A stretch of DNA of 64,000 nucleotides, from NCBI RefSeq assembly GCF_000165425.1, contig NW_001799022.1, positions 124,001-188,000 on the forward strand. The letters run 5' to 3'. Position 1 is the stretch's first letter; each line of letters starts with the position of its first letter. A model generated the notes under the pieces. The model ran no database searches and was not told the origin of the DNA. It worked only from the letters and a program-made list of their open reading frames with translations. The translations under genes were made by a program, and so were the position numbers. This stretch comes from Paramecium tetraurelia. Taxonomy: Eukaryota; Ciliophora; Oligohymenophorea; Peniculida; Parameciidae. This document shows, piece by piece, positions 35,801-47,338 of this stretch.

Positions 35801-36229
35801 CTAAATCATATCCTTGAGTAGGCTCCCTCCTCATTGATTTCAACTATAATTTTTAAGATAGGACTGGTTTCATCCTTGTAGAATGCATATTCAAAGTTTT
35901 ATGTAAATGGAATTAAAAATAACGCTAACTTTGAAGATTTGTGTTACTACATCAAATTTATAACATAACTGATTATGAGCGTAAAGAAATAATTGATTTA
36001 TGTAGGTCATAAGAAGAAGAAACTTGATTAGCATAGAAAGGAATCTGGAGACAATGGAATCATGGAATATTTTAACCAATGGAAAGTCCTATTTGCAACC
36101 ATTACTATTATCAAAGAATAAGTCATAATTCTCTTTTTTAGAAAACTAAATATCACTAGAAAAATGTTCAAATGGATAAAATATCTAGAAATAAATAGAC
36201 AATAAATTGAAAGAAAAGAGAGTTAGTGA
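32826..36229 (+). CDS. Large hypothetical helical protein (1093 aa)
   Basis: Six exons; five introns (22, 25, 23, 26, 26 nt) leave 1094 codons, and each junction restores an uninterrupted frame. Residues 1-60 look coiled coil (KEEDEYKRLQKLSLGIRDLT). The rest is mostly alpha-helical by composition, rich in Leu, Ile, Asn and Gln, with a polar low-complexity stretch around residues 480-700 and a helical C-terminus ending near KWIKYLEINRQQIERKES. No signal peptide or membrane span. The repeated helix-pair texture suggests an ARM/HEAT-like solenoid; resemblance to SAPS-type phosphatase subunits was considered but is too weak to assert. I do not recognise the gene. Confidence 0.7.
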
Positions 36230-36420
36230 TGTTGTTGGATTAAGGTAATAGAATTAAATAATTAATAGAAAATCAATAAATTTGACAAAGCTATTACCAT
36301 TAAGTCCTGGCATGCCTAATAAAATACAATAATAAAGTGTAAAAACCTGACTTGTTCTGCTCTTTGTAATTAATTCTGATTAAATATTAATTCAGTTAAA
36401 TTATCATTGATTAACATCTT

Positions 36421-37014
36421 ATGAGTATTAATCCAGAAAGTACGATGTCTTCGAGAAATAAATAAAGAATTCTAGTTTTTAAATTTAATATTATAATTAA
36501 GAAAATGGATTCTTAAGCTAAAGTTTCACCTGATAAACGTGACACTCTTTAATTGTTCTAAAAAGTTAGTTAAAGTGATTAAAAATCAAGTTACTAGATT
36601 AATAAGGAAAATATGGATCCTCAAATATCATGTCAGATTTAAGAGGTACCCAAAGAAAAACGTAGAAGATTTAGGATGCCGCAGGAAATATTTAGTAGCA
36701 AGAAAAAATATGATATTTTAAAACTTACTAAGCAGAATAGCGATAAAAATTATGAATTTATTGTTATTGACGAGGAATAACTTGGAATTCGTAAGGAATT
36801 TTCTGAGAAAATAAGAGATGTTTATGATTAAGATGATGATGTGGATACTACTGATAGTGTACTATAATAATTGAAAGAAGTGTGTTTAAATGATCTAATC
36901 GATGGAGTTAGACAAAATTAACCTGAGTCGGTACCAAATATCATTAATTTATGGAGAGTGAAGAGACATTATGAAATATTGGATAGGGATGAAAATGAAG
37001 ATATAAAAAATTGA
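36421..37014 (+). CDS. Hypothetical basic/acidic protein with a KEN motif (188-197 aa)
   Basis: The ORF is continuous from ATG to TGA (198 codons); a possible 27-nt intron (36475-36501, no TGA, 3n) would remove nine residues. The N-terminal half is basic (QEVPKEKRRRFRMPQEIF), the C-terminal half acidic (DVYDQDDDVDTTDS). YQINKENMDPQ holds a KEN tripeptide, which in other eukaryotes can mark proteins for the anaphase-promoting complex; by itself it is weak evidence. The next gene starts 30 bp downstream on the same strand. Confidence 0.55.
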
Positions 37015-37044
37015 TAAGCTAGTTTATGATATAAAATTTATAAT

Positions 37045-37602
37045 ATGTAATATAAACAGGAATTTAGTATATCCATTGGACAACTTGAAGAGGACTTAAA
37101 CTGTGATGAAACATCGCCTTCTCGATAATTTGATTCGTTTAAATTAATCAATCAAATGCCTATAAAAACTAAGGATTCTGTAGAGCAGAAATTTAAGTAA
37201 ATCAAAAGAAGAATGAATCATCACAAATCTGATATTCATAGACCTGCTTAACTTCAATGTGTTGATTAAAAAAATAATTAGACTGAGAAAAGAGGAGCTA
37301 CTTATGAAAGATTGCCTAGTGACTTACAAATAGATTCATAAATTAGATAAGCGAAAAAAAAGAACATCAAAGTTTCAGAGTAATGTCTTAGTAGAAATAA
37401 TGTATTAGAATCAAATTCATCATCCTATAGTTCAAAATTGGGTTCAAAACAAAATTGTGTTAAGGGGATTTTGAAGAAGTAAACCCTTGATTCTTCATTT
37501 TCCGATAATAACTCAAGGAGTAGTAGTATAAGTAGTAAGAAAAGTGTTAAGTTTAACTTATCGAAACCAGAAGTCAGAATGACATTGAATTAATGGAAAT
37601 GA
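37045..37602 (+). CDS. Hypothetical protein with paired PP1-docking motifs (185 aa)
   Basis: Single exon, 186 codons. Mostly disordered: Gln, Lys and Ser-rich. Two short motifs stand out near the C-terminus: GILK at residues 141-144 (the SILK class) and KSVKF at 166-170 (the RVxF class), 22 residues apart with a Ser-rich linker. That pair in this order is the known bipartite docking signature for the protein phosphatase 1 catalytic subunit, as in inhibitor-2-like and other PP1-targeting proteins. Ser residues around RVxF (SSSISSKKS) would allow control by phosphorylation. No catalytic domain; it would act as a PP1 regulator or targeting subunit. Confidence 0.6.
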
Positions 37603-37682
37603 TTACTTTTGATGGAATTCATCTTTTAATTCTAAATGAACAATAATTTTTATTACTCAATAATTATTTATTTGTTTATACA

Positions 37683-40415
37683 ATGGCTTGCTCATATGTA
37701 TTTTCTGATGACAAATCTTTCCTCTAAGATTTGGATTACATGTTAGAATAGTCAGATTAGTGTCCTTCCTTGCTAAAATGTTAATCATGCTCCATTTAAT
37801 TATAAAAATAATAATCAGATGCTAAATCTAATGTATCCTGTGCAGATTTGGTTGATTTGGAGAGAGGAGGTAAAACTACATAATTATACAAGGTTGCATT
37901 CTCCAAACCAAGTTGGGTCCAATTTAATATGGTATGCCTCCAGAAACAATAAAGGACTGTTTAAATCTAGGAATGGAAGTTCCAACATTTTATATAATAC
38001 CATCAAAAAGGTATGAAATTTAGAGATGATTAGATTCGATAAAAGACTCGGAATCAGCACTGCTGAATTTGAATTTCCAGCTTATTTTAATTTCTTCTGT
38101 AAAAAGAAGTAAATAACATTAATTTGTACTGCCGATACAGAAAAAGCAATCCGAACTGTGTTTTAAGAAACTTTGTTAGGTCCAGTGGATCATCCTGATT
38201 TAGCACTTGATTTCTACCATAAATTTCCGAAGAGTGCCTACCCAGATTTTCATAAAGAAAGAAGTGTGTTCTCAAGAAATCCATCAAATTTGGATGAAAA
38301 ATTAACAATTGACCATTTATTAAAATTCTGTTTATTCGATGAAAACAATACAGCAACCATAACCGAAGGAGAGATTATAATTAAAATAATAAAGGATAGC
38401 AATTCATTTAAAATCTTAGAAAATGGGATATATCTGAAAAGTATTTAAGATACGTTTACATTCCCCTCATAATATTATGAATACATTGTCACAAAACCAG
38501 ACGACTATAGAGCTGAGAGCATGAAGAACATTAAATCTAAAAGGGATGCTGCAAAAGAGTCATGTCCTACTCCTTTATTAGTTAGACAATTACCTGAGAT
38601 GACGGTTGAATAAAAGGTGGAAAATTGGGTTATTGGTAATAAATACTAAAGGGGTGGTGAAAAGAAATTATCAGTTGTTTTATGGGATCAAATGGGAGGA
38701 CATGTTGAAAGTGGTTCAGCTATATTGTAATTAGATATCGATGAAAATAAATCATTTACACCTCCAGATTTTGGGGTTACTATTCTAGGATGTGTAATTA
38801 TAATATCTTATATTTCTTTAGTCACATGGATTTGATCCAAAAGGATCAACTTCAGGTTATATTTTTTGGGTTAATGGAAGAGGAATCATGGTAGATCCAC
38901 CTCCATTTGCTTCTTATCATATGAAATAGATGGGAATCCCTTCAATATTAATATGTGCAGTGATTATTAGTCACTGTCATGCTGATCATGATGCTGGTAC
39001 ATTCCATAAAATATTGGATGATACTAGAGTAGAAATCATAACAACCAGAACTATTATGAATTCTTTTTTAAGAAAATATTCTGCAATGTCAAATATTGAT
39101 ATAGATTCCTTAAGAAAATTATTTATATTTAGGTATTTCTTAGAATTATCCCTAGGCCTGCTATCATTGGAATTCCTTTGAATATTTACGGAGCCTATTT
39201 TAATTTCTTCTATGCCATGCACACCATCCCAAGTCTGGGATTCAGTGTCAAATTAGAGAATAAATCAATTTATTTCTCAGCTGATACGTTCTTTGATCCA
39301 GATTAATTGTTAGTCTATAAAAATTAAGGAATTCTCTCACAAAAAAGATATGAACACTTGGCTTTCGTAGAATTCAAGGAGGATTTAATTCTTCATGAAG
39401 CAGGAGTACCTCCTATTCATACTGCACAATCTGTTCTTGGCAAATTACCAAATAGTATTAAAAATAGACTTTATCTTGTTCACACAGCTTAAAAGGACCT
39501 CAAAAAAGAATTAGGGTTAAAGATTGCCAAAACTGGTATAGAAAATACAATGATTTTAATACCAAGTAATACCAATAAGCATTTGACAACCATTAGAAGA
39601 CTTGATCTACTTTCAACCATTGATATTTTTGAGCATTTGACCTTAAAAAATGTAAGATGGCTTTTAGATTCAGTTACTTCTGAAGAGTTCTTTCCAGGAT
39701 AAGATGTTATTAAAGAGGGTATGGCTGGGGATAGATTCTATATTATTGAATCAGGACTAGCAAGAGTTTATTCAACATAGAAAGGCTAAGAATTCGAAAG
39801 ATACTATTAGGTTGGTGACTATTTTGGAGAATCTGCTGTGTTATCAAATGAAGGAAGAAGAGGAGCTTCGTAATTATAATTAATAATTTTATTAGTGTAG
39901 AAGCTGTTACACATCTTAAGGTTCTTATTTTGGAAAAACATGATTTCTGGTTTATTTTTGGGGATGGACTGGGTGGACAAGGTCCTATCATTCAAAAAAT
40001 GAAATAATTGACTGCTGCTAGACGATCTAAAGCTGTTCATTGTCTATTTAAGAATTCGATCTTATCTGAATTAACTCCTTCATAAAAAACACAATTAGAA
40101 ATGATAATGAGAGAATAAGAAATTGAAAAAGGGACTGTGCTTTGGAAAGTTGGAGATAAACCAGAATTCGCTTTTATTATTAAAAGAGGAACATTTGCAT
40201 TTTACGATTCTCCTGAGTAAGATCTGGAAGAATTAGATTCAGGAGCCTACGTTGGAGAATTAAAGGCTATGATTGAAAACACTGCTATTTCAACATCTAT
40301 TAGAGCAACTAGAAAAGCTACAATCTTTAAGATATCCAGAAAGGATTTAATTAGTTTTGCCAATAAACATCCTGGAATCTATATGATTTTAATTGATACC
40401 AAATATTTAGAATGA
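37683..40415 (+). CDS. Metallo-beta-lactamase-fold protein fused to two cyclic-nucleotide-binding domains (869 aa)
   Basis: Six exons; introns of 23, 23, 28, 23 and 26 nt leave 870 codons. The middle carries a metallo-beta-lactamase fold with the zinc signature SHCHADHDAG (HxHxDH), preceded by NGRGIMVDPPPFA and followed by SIYFSADTFFDPD, where the second Asp fits the later metal ligand. The C-terminal 250 residues hold two cyclic-nucleotide-binding domains: VIKEGMAGDRFYIIESGLAR with GDYFGESAVL, then GTVLWKVGDKPEFAFIIKRG with GAYVGELKAM. The second lacks the usual Ala-Ala/Thr after Glu-Leu. The N-terminal 80 residues are Cys- and Gln-rich. Likely a hydrolase controlled by cAMP or cGMP; the substrate cannot be read from sequence. 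Confidence 0.85.
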
Positions 40416-41404
40416 ATAATATTAATTACAAAAATATATTGATCTGTTTAGAAAGATATTTAATATTTTAATTTTTCTAGTGAATGATTCACAGTTTAAA
40501 ATTTACTTGTAATAAAATACAGAATTGATATTTGAATCAAAGGAGGAAGAATGGATCTGAAGAAAATCTATTTCATTTTAAGTAATCATCTATTATATTT
40601 AATTTAATTTTATCCAAGATATAATTATTTAAGTTTTGATTACAATGATTCGGAATGAGTATTTATAATGAATACCTAAAAAGGTCATCCAGATGGTGGA
40701 GATGATTTCTGAAAATATTTGTTAATTCTAATCTAATTCTGATTTTTGCTTATAATTTTATGAGAAATTTATAAGAAATGTTTCGAAATTCTTTTATGGG
40801 ATTAGTTTCTATCCGAATTTATTTTATCAATATTGTAATTGTAAACATTAATTATACATATTAGTAAATAGATTGAATTTAAAAATAATAATATAAATGA
40901 TAATATATCAGTATGATTAAATATTCTGCAAATTTAATTTCATAAAAAGAATTGAATGATATGATTGACTGATTTTGAATTGGGTTGTTTATTGTTTACA
41001 ACTTAATATTTAAATACTTTTCTTTGCAATACTTAATTGGCTTATATAACAACAAGTTAAGCATGAGAATTCTTTTATTTAAAGATATTATGTATAGTAA
41101 TAATAAAAATATTGTTGTTTATGAGAAATATTGTTTAAAATTATAATATTATTAAGTTTTAGATGTAATTAATGATTAATAAAATTACTCGAATTAAAAA
41201 TAATATTTGATCCGAACATAAATGTGAATAATATATAACATCAATTTAAATTTCATCATTAATCAATATCGAAATGAATTATTGCAAAGAATAACATAAA
41301 TTTAATGAATTGGCTAATCATGTGATAATTTCTGTTTTACAATAAGGTTTGTTTTTTTACCAGTTTAATTATATAAATTAATTAAGAAACAATATTGATT
41401 ATAA
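40416..41404. other. Long AT-rich intergenic stretch
   Basis: Nearly 1 kb between two plus-strand genes with no supported gene. Only trivial ORFs are present, for example a 14-codon one near 40670 and a minus-strand open frame without a credible start. Confidence 0.5.
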
Positions 41405-42659
41405 ATGAATCACTATGATTACTTTAATCCTTTGGAATCTGATTCCAACTCAAGTGATATCCAATATGATAAAGAAGATGAGGATGAAAAGAAATTTGAT
41501 GCATAAATGAAAAAGCAAAAGGGAAATACCAAAAACACATACATCAATAAAATCTCATCTTTGATTAAAATAGCGAATTCTGAATAGGTGGAAGAGAAGT
41601 ATTTTAATAAAATGACAATAGAGGTGGAAAAAAATAAGTTTAAGCTAAGTCGTCAAATTAACTCTTTGGAGGGGCATCAATGGTTGATAAAGAAGATAAA
41701 CTAAAAAAAAATAGAGAATCTGCAAGAAATAGTCGGAAGAGAAAGAAGATTTACTTAGAATTATTAGAAAATAAAGTTACAATATTGTCAGAACAATTGG
41801 AAAGTTTTTAAAAAGTTAATGACTCTACTGCTGATTTGGCTATGAAATTACAACATAAAATAAGCTAAGTTAGTTTATATTATAATTTAGAAATAAGAGT
41901 AAGATCAGAATAAAATGGTCTTATTCTCCAATTTATAAAATACTGTTTAGAATAATGTTAGTGAAATGAACATTGATACTATAATAGAATCATTAAATGT
42001 ATAAATAATAATTTAAATAAGAAAAAATTTGGGGCTGGATCATTTGAAAGGCAACAATAGTTGGATCATTATTTTAACCAAATATATGAAAACTGTCTAT
42101 CTCCTTATCTAAATTATATCATTGGGGCCGCGAAAACAGAATAAGATATTTTCAATGGGTAAAATGGAAATAGTGACTCTGGTGTTTTAAGGAATTTGAA
42201 ATTGACAGAAAAATAAAAGTAGATTCTTTTAAAGAAGCATAAAAAGTTACTCAGATTTTAGAATGATCTTACAAAGTAGTGTTAAAATTTATTTTTAGCA
42301 CTTTATCATCTTTCTAAGAAATTAAAAACCAAATATAGATTGAGTTGAGTTCGTATGGGTAAACTTTAGAATAACTAAGAAAGGAGTTAAAGCCAAATTA
42401 GGTAGGGAAATTCCTTATTGAAATTGAGAAAAAAGATATGCAACATCATTTTAGAGAATAATTCGAAAAATACTTTGGAGCAGAGATGGATGAAGATGAT
42501 TCATTAGACTTATATCAATTTATGGCAGAACATAATTATTGCAATACTCTAGGCATCGATATTCAAAATACTTATCATATTTATAAATAATCAAAACAAT
42601 TTTTAAGTAGAAAGTATGACGTAGATGAATAGAAATAGCAATAAAATAAAGATGAATGA
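41405..42659 (+). CDS. bZIP transcription factor B (387 aa)
   Basis: Four introns (23, 22, 23, 23 nt) leave 388 codons. An acidic N-terminus (SSDIQYDKEDEDEKK) precedes the basic region KKNRESARNSRKRKKIYLEL and zipper LLENKVTILSEQLESFQ. The C-terminal half is helical and charged, including FGAGSFERQQQLDHYFNQIY and EIEKKDMQHHFREQFEKYFG. The basic region differs from the bZIP A gene at only a few positions. Nuclear, dimeric, DNA-binding by family. It could heterodimerise with bZIP A, which is inference. Confidence 0.85.
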
Positions 42660-42868
42660 TTATTTAATTATTGATAAGAAAATATTTAAATTATTTCATT
42701 GTTTTTCAAATTTTGAGTTTCAATTAATCATTAACAAGAACAATTTTATTAAATTATCCTCAGAACTAGAATAAGAGTTTAATTAGTTATAGAGAAGTAA
42801 TTTAATAATCTAAATTGATGTAGAAACGAATTATTGTGTATTAATAATAAGTAAATAATTATAATTAA

Positions 42869-44610
42869 ATGAATAACAATAACATCATTCCAATTTAACT
42901 TCTTCAACAGCTACGATTACCAATAAGAAATAAAGATTATAGCACTTCTTTGTAGTCATTTAATTAATTTCTTGGTCAAGCAGAACAATATATAAAATTG
43001 TTCAATCAACAAAATTTAGATCAAATAAAGATTGTTTTTGGAATGATTTTGGAAGTATAATGTTTCTATAATAAAATAGGATTTGGATTTCTTACAATTG
43101 AAACCAGTCATTTAAATTTGGAGAGTCAACTTTACTGATTTATTTTTGAACACATTCAACTTATCATTTGCCAAAGCACTTTGTCAATATTATGTATCAT
43201 TAAGTGAATGTAGTCAAATATTTAAAACTCCATTATTTAATGAAATCTCTAAATAGATTTGCTAGATTTTCTGTATTCTTTGTTGGGATAAAGACATATC
43301 AGATGAAATCAGACATTCAAAATGTTTAAGATCATTTATTCGCATGCTCAGAGTCAATTGCACTGATGATTTACTGGCTTGTCTGGTTATTGTAACAAAA
43401 AATAGCAAGAATTCTGAATATATGACTATAAAAAAGAGTTAAGATTAATTACTTTAGCTCTTTAGAAATAACATCAATAGAGAACTAGTTTAATTGATTA
43501 TAGCCAATATGTGTTTTAATAATGATTAAAGGTTACTTTTTTGGTGTTAAGGAATCTTATAAGTGCTAAAACTAACTTTAGATGCTTCATCACTAACATT
43601 AATATGGAAATTATTATATGATTGTCCTGAAGTCATTGATGAACTCTTAAAATACGCAGAATTCTTCAATCATCTATATAAATAAATAAACACCATCAAT
43701 GAAGAATGTGCATTGATGATTGGTATAATTAGAAAGATATGTGAGAATAATGAACAATACAAATTATAACATATTGAAAACATAGTCAACATCTTTAGCA
43801 ATTTCATAGAAAATAATTAAATGTTATCGCAAAAGTATGAATAATAGCATCCCTCAATCAGGTAATTTATTTTCAAAGAAATATTCTCTTTTTTTGGAAT
43901 TGTTGGTAATTAATATATTTAACCTTAAATAATTCCTCATATTATTAGTTTAATCTATTAAAATAGCAGTGATAATAGATTGCTTACTGTTGGCATAGGC
44001 ATGTTGACCAATCTTAGTACATATTCATAGATTCTTAATATCATATAAAATGACAAATTGTTTTATCAGATTATTTTACAGATTTTAGAACAATTTCATG
44101 ATAAACAACAATTAATAGAATACACCTTAAAACTGATGATTAACACATTAACTAACTAAATCATTTCAATTTAATATGCCTAACCTAGATTTATCATGAA
44201 ATTGTTCTTCATTTGGCATGTGAGTCCTGAGAATGTTTCAGTCAATAATTTAATCATCAGAGTTTTGAGAGGTTTATATGTTATTACAAATGCCAATGCG
44301 TAAATCCTAAGCTAATGCATTAATGAGTTATAGCAGAGAAATAACACATTTGATTTTGTGGATCTTTGTTCCCTAACTATCAATACAAACCTATAATAAA
44401 ATAGACTAGAGAATGTTGTAGAAGTATTTTGATATTATAATCTAGATCTATATGCTTATATCAATAATTCCTAATCTTAAATTAAACAGCATTAAGTTTT
44501 AGAACACAATTAAGTAGTATGTTGAAATCATGAGAGCAAAAGGAGAATTAAAAAAGGCTTTATAAGCAGTATCTCACTTACCAATAGAAGATATTGGATT
44601 ACAATTCTGA
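42869..44610 (+). CDS. Armadillo-like helical protein (564 aa)
   Basis: Three exons; introns of 25 and 22 nt leave 565 codons. The last intron removes a TGA and adds a sensible C-terminus with MRAKGELKKALQAVSHLPI. The whole protein is alpha-helical in composition with regular Leu/Ile/Cys-rich helices, no membrane span, and the texture of ARM repeats (e.g. LTVGIGMLTNLSTYSQ, FIRMLRVNCTDDLLACLVIV). The N-terminus NNNIIPIQLLQQLRLPIRNK may be a basic targeting segment. It resembles the importin-alpha-like gene at 48493-50016 in design, so distant kinship is possible, but I cannot assign a family. Confidence 0.65.
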
Positions 44611-44977
44611 GTTTATCAGATATTAATATTAAACATACTAATTATCAATATTGTTCTTATTTAATAAATATTTTATATCTTAAAACATAGATTTCCATCT
44701 TAATTATATCATTAATTAATAGATGATATCAAAAACATTATAATAAATTGCATATTAAAAGGAAAATAGATCCAATATTAAATTTTAACAAATATTTCAT
44801 TTATTAAGAGAGAATGTAAAGAAATTAATTTTAATTTCCATTTTTATAATATGATTCAACATAATATATAAGTAAAATTATTGTTTTAAGAATTGAATAG
44901 TGAAAATCAATATAAAGTACATAATATAGTTTCTTAAAAAAAGCTTATGTAATCTAATTAAGGAGATCCTAGATATT
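44611..44977. other. AT-rich intergenic stretch between convergent genes
   Basis: No gene or RNA recognised. Confidence 0.5.
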
Positions 44978-45807
44978 TCAATTAGGCAAAATCATATGAT
45001 TTAACTATTCAATTTCTTTAATGAAGTTCTAAAAAATCACTTTTAAATCATATTAAAAATTGAAATTATTATGATCCTTGTCCTCAGGGTAAAAAAATGT
45101 TTTTCTTTTAGAAGCCAAGTTTTTGTAAAGGTCCTCTGCCATTTAAATTGGAATAAATTTATCTAGTTTACCATGAATGATGATGCAAGGACATGAAATC
45201 TTATTGGCCCTTTGTACATTATTAAATTAATCCTATAAAGGATGATGAATTTCTACATACTTTTAATAAATTTGCAGCAAAGTAAACATGTTTTTTAGCA
45301 ACAGCTTTTATAGAAGTGAATGGACTCAATAAAATTAATGCTTTTGGTTAATAGATTGATGCTAAGAAGCAAGCTGGGCCAGTTCCAATGGACCTTCCAA
45401 AAATAGTCAGTTTAGAATCAGGAACTCTTAATTCCAAATTAATATAAATAAAGACATCTTCTGCATCCTTCTCAATTTATTGCTAAGAAGGTTCAGCTTA
45501 TGTGTAAATCCCATATCCTGGATATTCCATACAAATGACATTTACATTAAGTCCTTAACTCAAACCAGATGTAAACTCATAACATGTGCCTCTTTTAAAT
45601 TAAAAATAAAACTTACATATCCTCGGCATTACTATGAAAATACAAGAGATATTCATCTGAGTTGGCTTTGATGAATAAACAAGGAATTTAATGTTTATTT
45701 TGCTTTGTTCTGATAAATAATAGTTTAAGTTTTTAATGACCATCAAAAGTCTTGTAATTGTAAGAAGGTTATGGATTCAAGTAAATTAATTTATTGAGAC
45801 TCAGCAT
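44978..45807 (-). CDS. ABHD17/FAM108-like alpha/beta hydrolase (258 aa)
   Basis: Two introns (28 and 25 nt) leave 259 codons. Motifs: LLYFHSNAEDIG (the HxNAED oxyanion loop typical of ABHD17), ICMEYPGYGIY, nucleophile elbow FGRSIGTGPA, acid in IIHGKLDKFIP, and catalytic His in EDKDHNNF. ABHD17 enzymes are palmitoyl-protein thioesterases that remove lipid from membrane proteins such as Ras; animal members have an N-terminal Cys cluster that is absent here. The N-terminal 60 residues are basic and soluble. The enzyme could recycle the several Gly2/Cys4 proteins encoded nearby, which is speculation. Confidence 0.8.
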
Positions 45808-46425
45808 GATAATATAAATAATATTAATTGTCAATAAACCTAAATATAAACCTGAAATAACAAATAAATTAAAGAATTTTTAACACCATAATAATAATTT
45901 TCTAAATTCTTCCAATCACTATCAACAAATTTTAAAAGTTTTAATAAAGCTTTCATTTGAAATAGTGCTATTAAAGAAACCTTTATGTAAAATATCTAAA
46001 ACTAATAAGAGCTATTGTTGTTATTAAAAATAATTTTTTATAGTAGTGTTGAATCTCTTTAATAATAGGATTTAAATTGCAAAGTTTCCAAAACTGATAC
46101 ATTATTTATGATTTTATGTTACTTACTCAGGTATATAAATTAAATGATAGGATTATTATTTACAATTAATAGAAGTTACTAATATCATTTATTAATTAAC
46201 ATTATTAACCACTTGTATTATAAGATGTTTCCATCTTATTTTCAAGTAATTAATATAATATTTGGCTTAACCTTATTTGAGTTGCTTTATTAGATAGAGA
46301 TTAGAAAACTATTTAATAAAATTAAGGATTAACTCTTTCATTTATTTGAGTATTAAATAGTATTTCTTTAATTTATTTTATTTTTCTAGATATTACTAAT
46401 AAAAAATTTTTCTTTATTTATTTAT
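45808..46425. other. AT-rich stretch with possible N-terminal extension of the next gene
   Basis: Mostly uninformative. From an ATG at 46225 the frame of the ERF4-like gene is already open and would add 67 hydrophobic residues; composition looks like noncoding AT-rich DNA, so the internal ATG at 46426 was preferred. Confidence 0.4.
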
Positions 46426-46941
46426 ATGTACTAAGTAAGTATAGATAAATCTTTAGAAACACCAAGTTTACAAGAACCTAATAAGTTAAAAGTAATAAAG
46501 AATTATTCTGAACTATAAGATTCCAATGCAGTTATTACAATTAAAACAAAAGGGAATAAATTTATCTTGTCCAAACTATACCCATATTACTACATAAAGC
46601 ATAATTCATTATTGCTTGAATACATTAGTGAGCATGAGATAAAATCATTTTTAGATGATTTGAACAGAATAATAGCAAACAATTGGCCACCAAAAAAATT
46701 AATACTTTTATCATACTTACTCATCCCTTTATCCTGCGGATTTTCTTTATTGTGCCCATATTATTGCTTCAATAATGCTGAAAGATTTGTGGCTTGGAAA
46801 ATTGAGGAATACAACATAAAATGGGAAGATAAAGGTTTAAAATTGAAATGGCAAGATGAAATGATATAAATTCATTTATACAATAAAAGAGGAAGACCAG
46901 ATTACGATGATTATCATGATATAGATGTTATAATATCATGA
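46426..46941 (+). CDS. ERF4/GOLGA7-like protein (171 aa)
   Basis: Single exon, 172 codons from the chosen ATG. The core reads ISEHEIKSFLDDLNRII, then a hydrophobic hairpin (LILLSYLLIPLSCGFSLLCP), then YCFNNAERFVAWKIEEYNIK and WEDKGLKLKWQDEMIQI. That order (short amphipathic helix, membrane-dipping hairpin with Cys, then a C-terminal beta-rich end) resembles the ERF4/Golgin A7 family, the partners of DHHC palmitoyltransferases at the Golgi/ER. The similarity is by pattern, not strict motif. The ATG at 46225 would lengthen it to 238 residues. Confidence 0.5.
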
Positions 46942-47338
46942 ATTAGCGACTTCAATTATATATATATATAAATATAAAGAGATTCTTAAGGTCGCCCCAT
47001 TTATAAATGTTGTTGCATTCAATAATAAAGAATTTACAATCTTGAAATTATTTTTAATTTAAAGACTCAGATTAGAATTTATTCTTGAATATCATAATTG
47101 TAACTTAGAAGTTCTGCTTTGATTGAATATAATATAATAAATGCCAATAATTATGTACTATTTAGAGAATGATAGTTGTAATTTATTAATATTATAAACA
47201 GATTATTTGGCCAAATTAGTTAATAACCATAAATATGTATTATTTGAGTGATATTTTGTAAATTAGATTAAGAATTTTGTAAACAATGAAAAACATCGAA
47301 CTTACATAATATCTATTAATATATGTATTATTAAATTA
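46942..47338. other. AT-rich intergenic stretch between convergent genes
   Basis: No gene or RNA recognised. Confidence 0.5.

Noticed and set aside
32826-36229. Assignment as a SAPS-type phosphatase 6 regulatory subunit
   Set aside because: Only general helical texture is shared; no motif could be matched with confidence.
40416-41404. Hidden gene in the 1-kb gap
   Set aside because: Both strands show only short or start-less frames with AT-biased composition.
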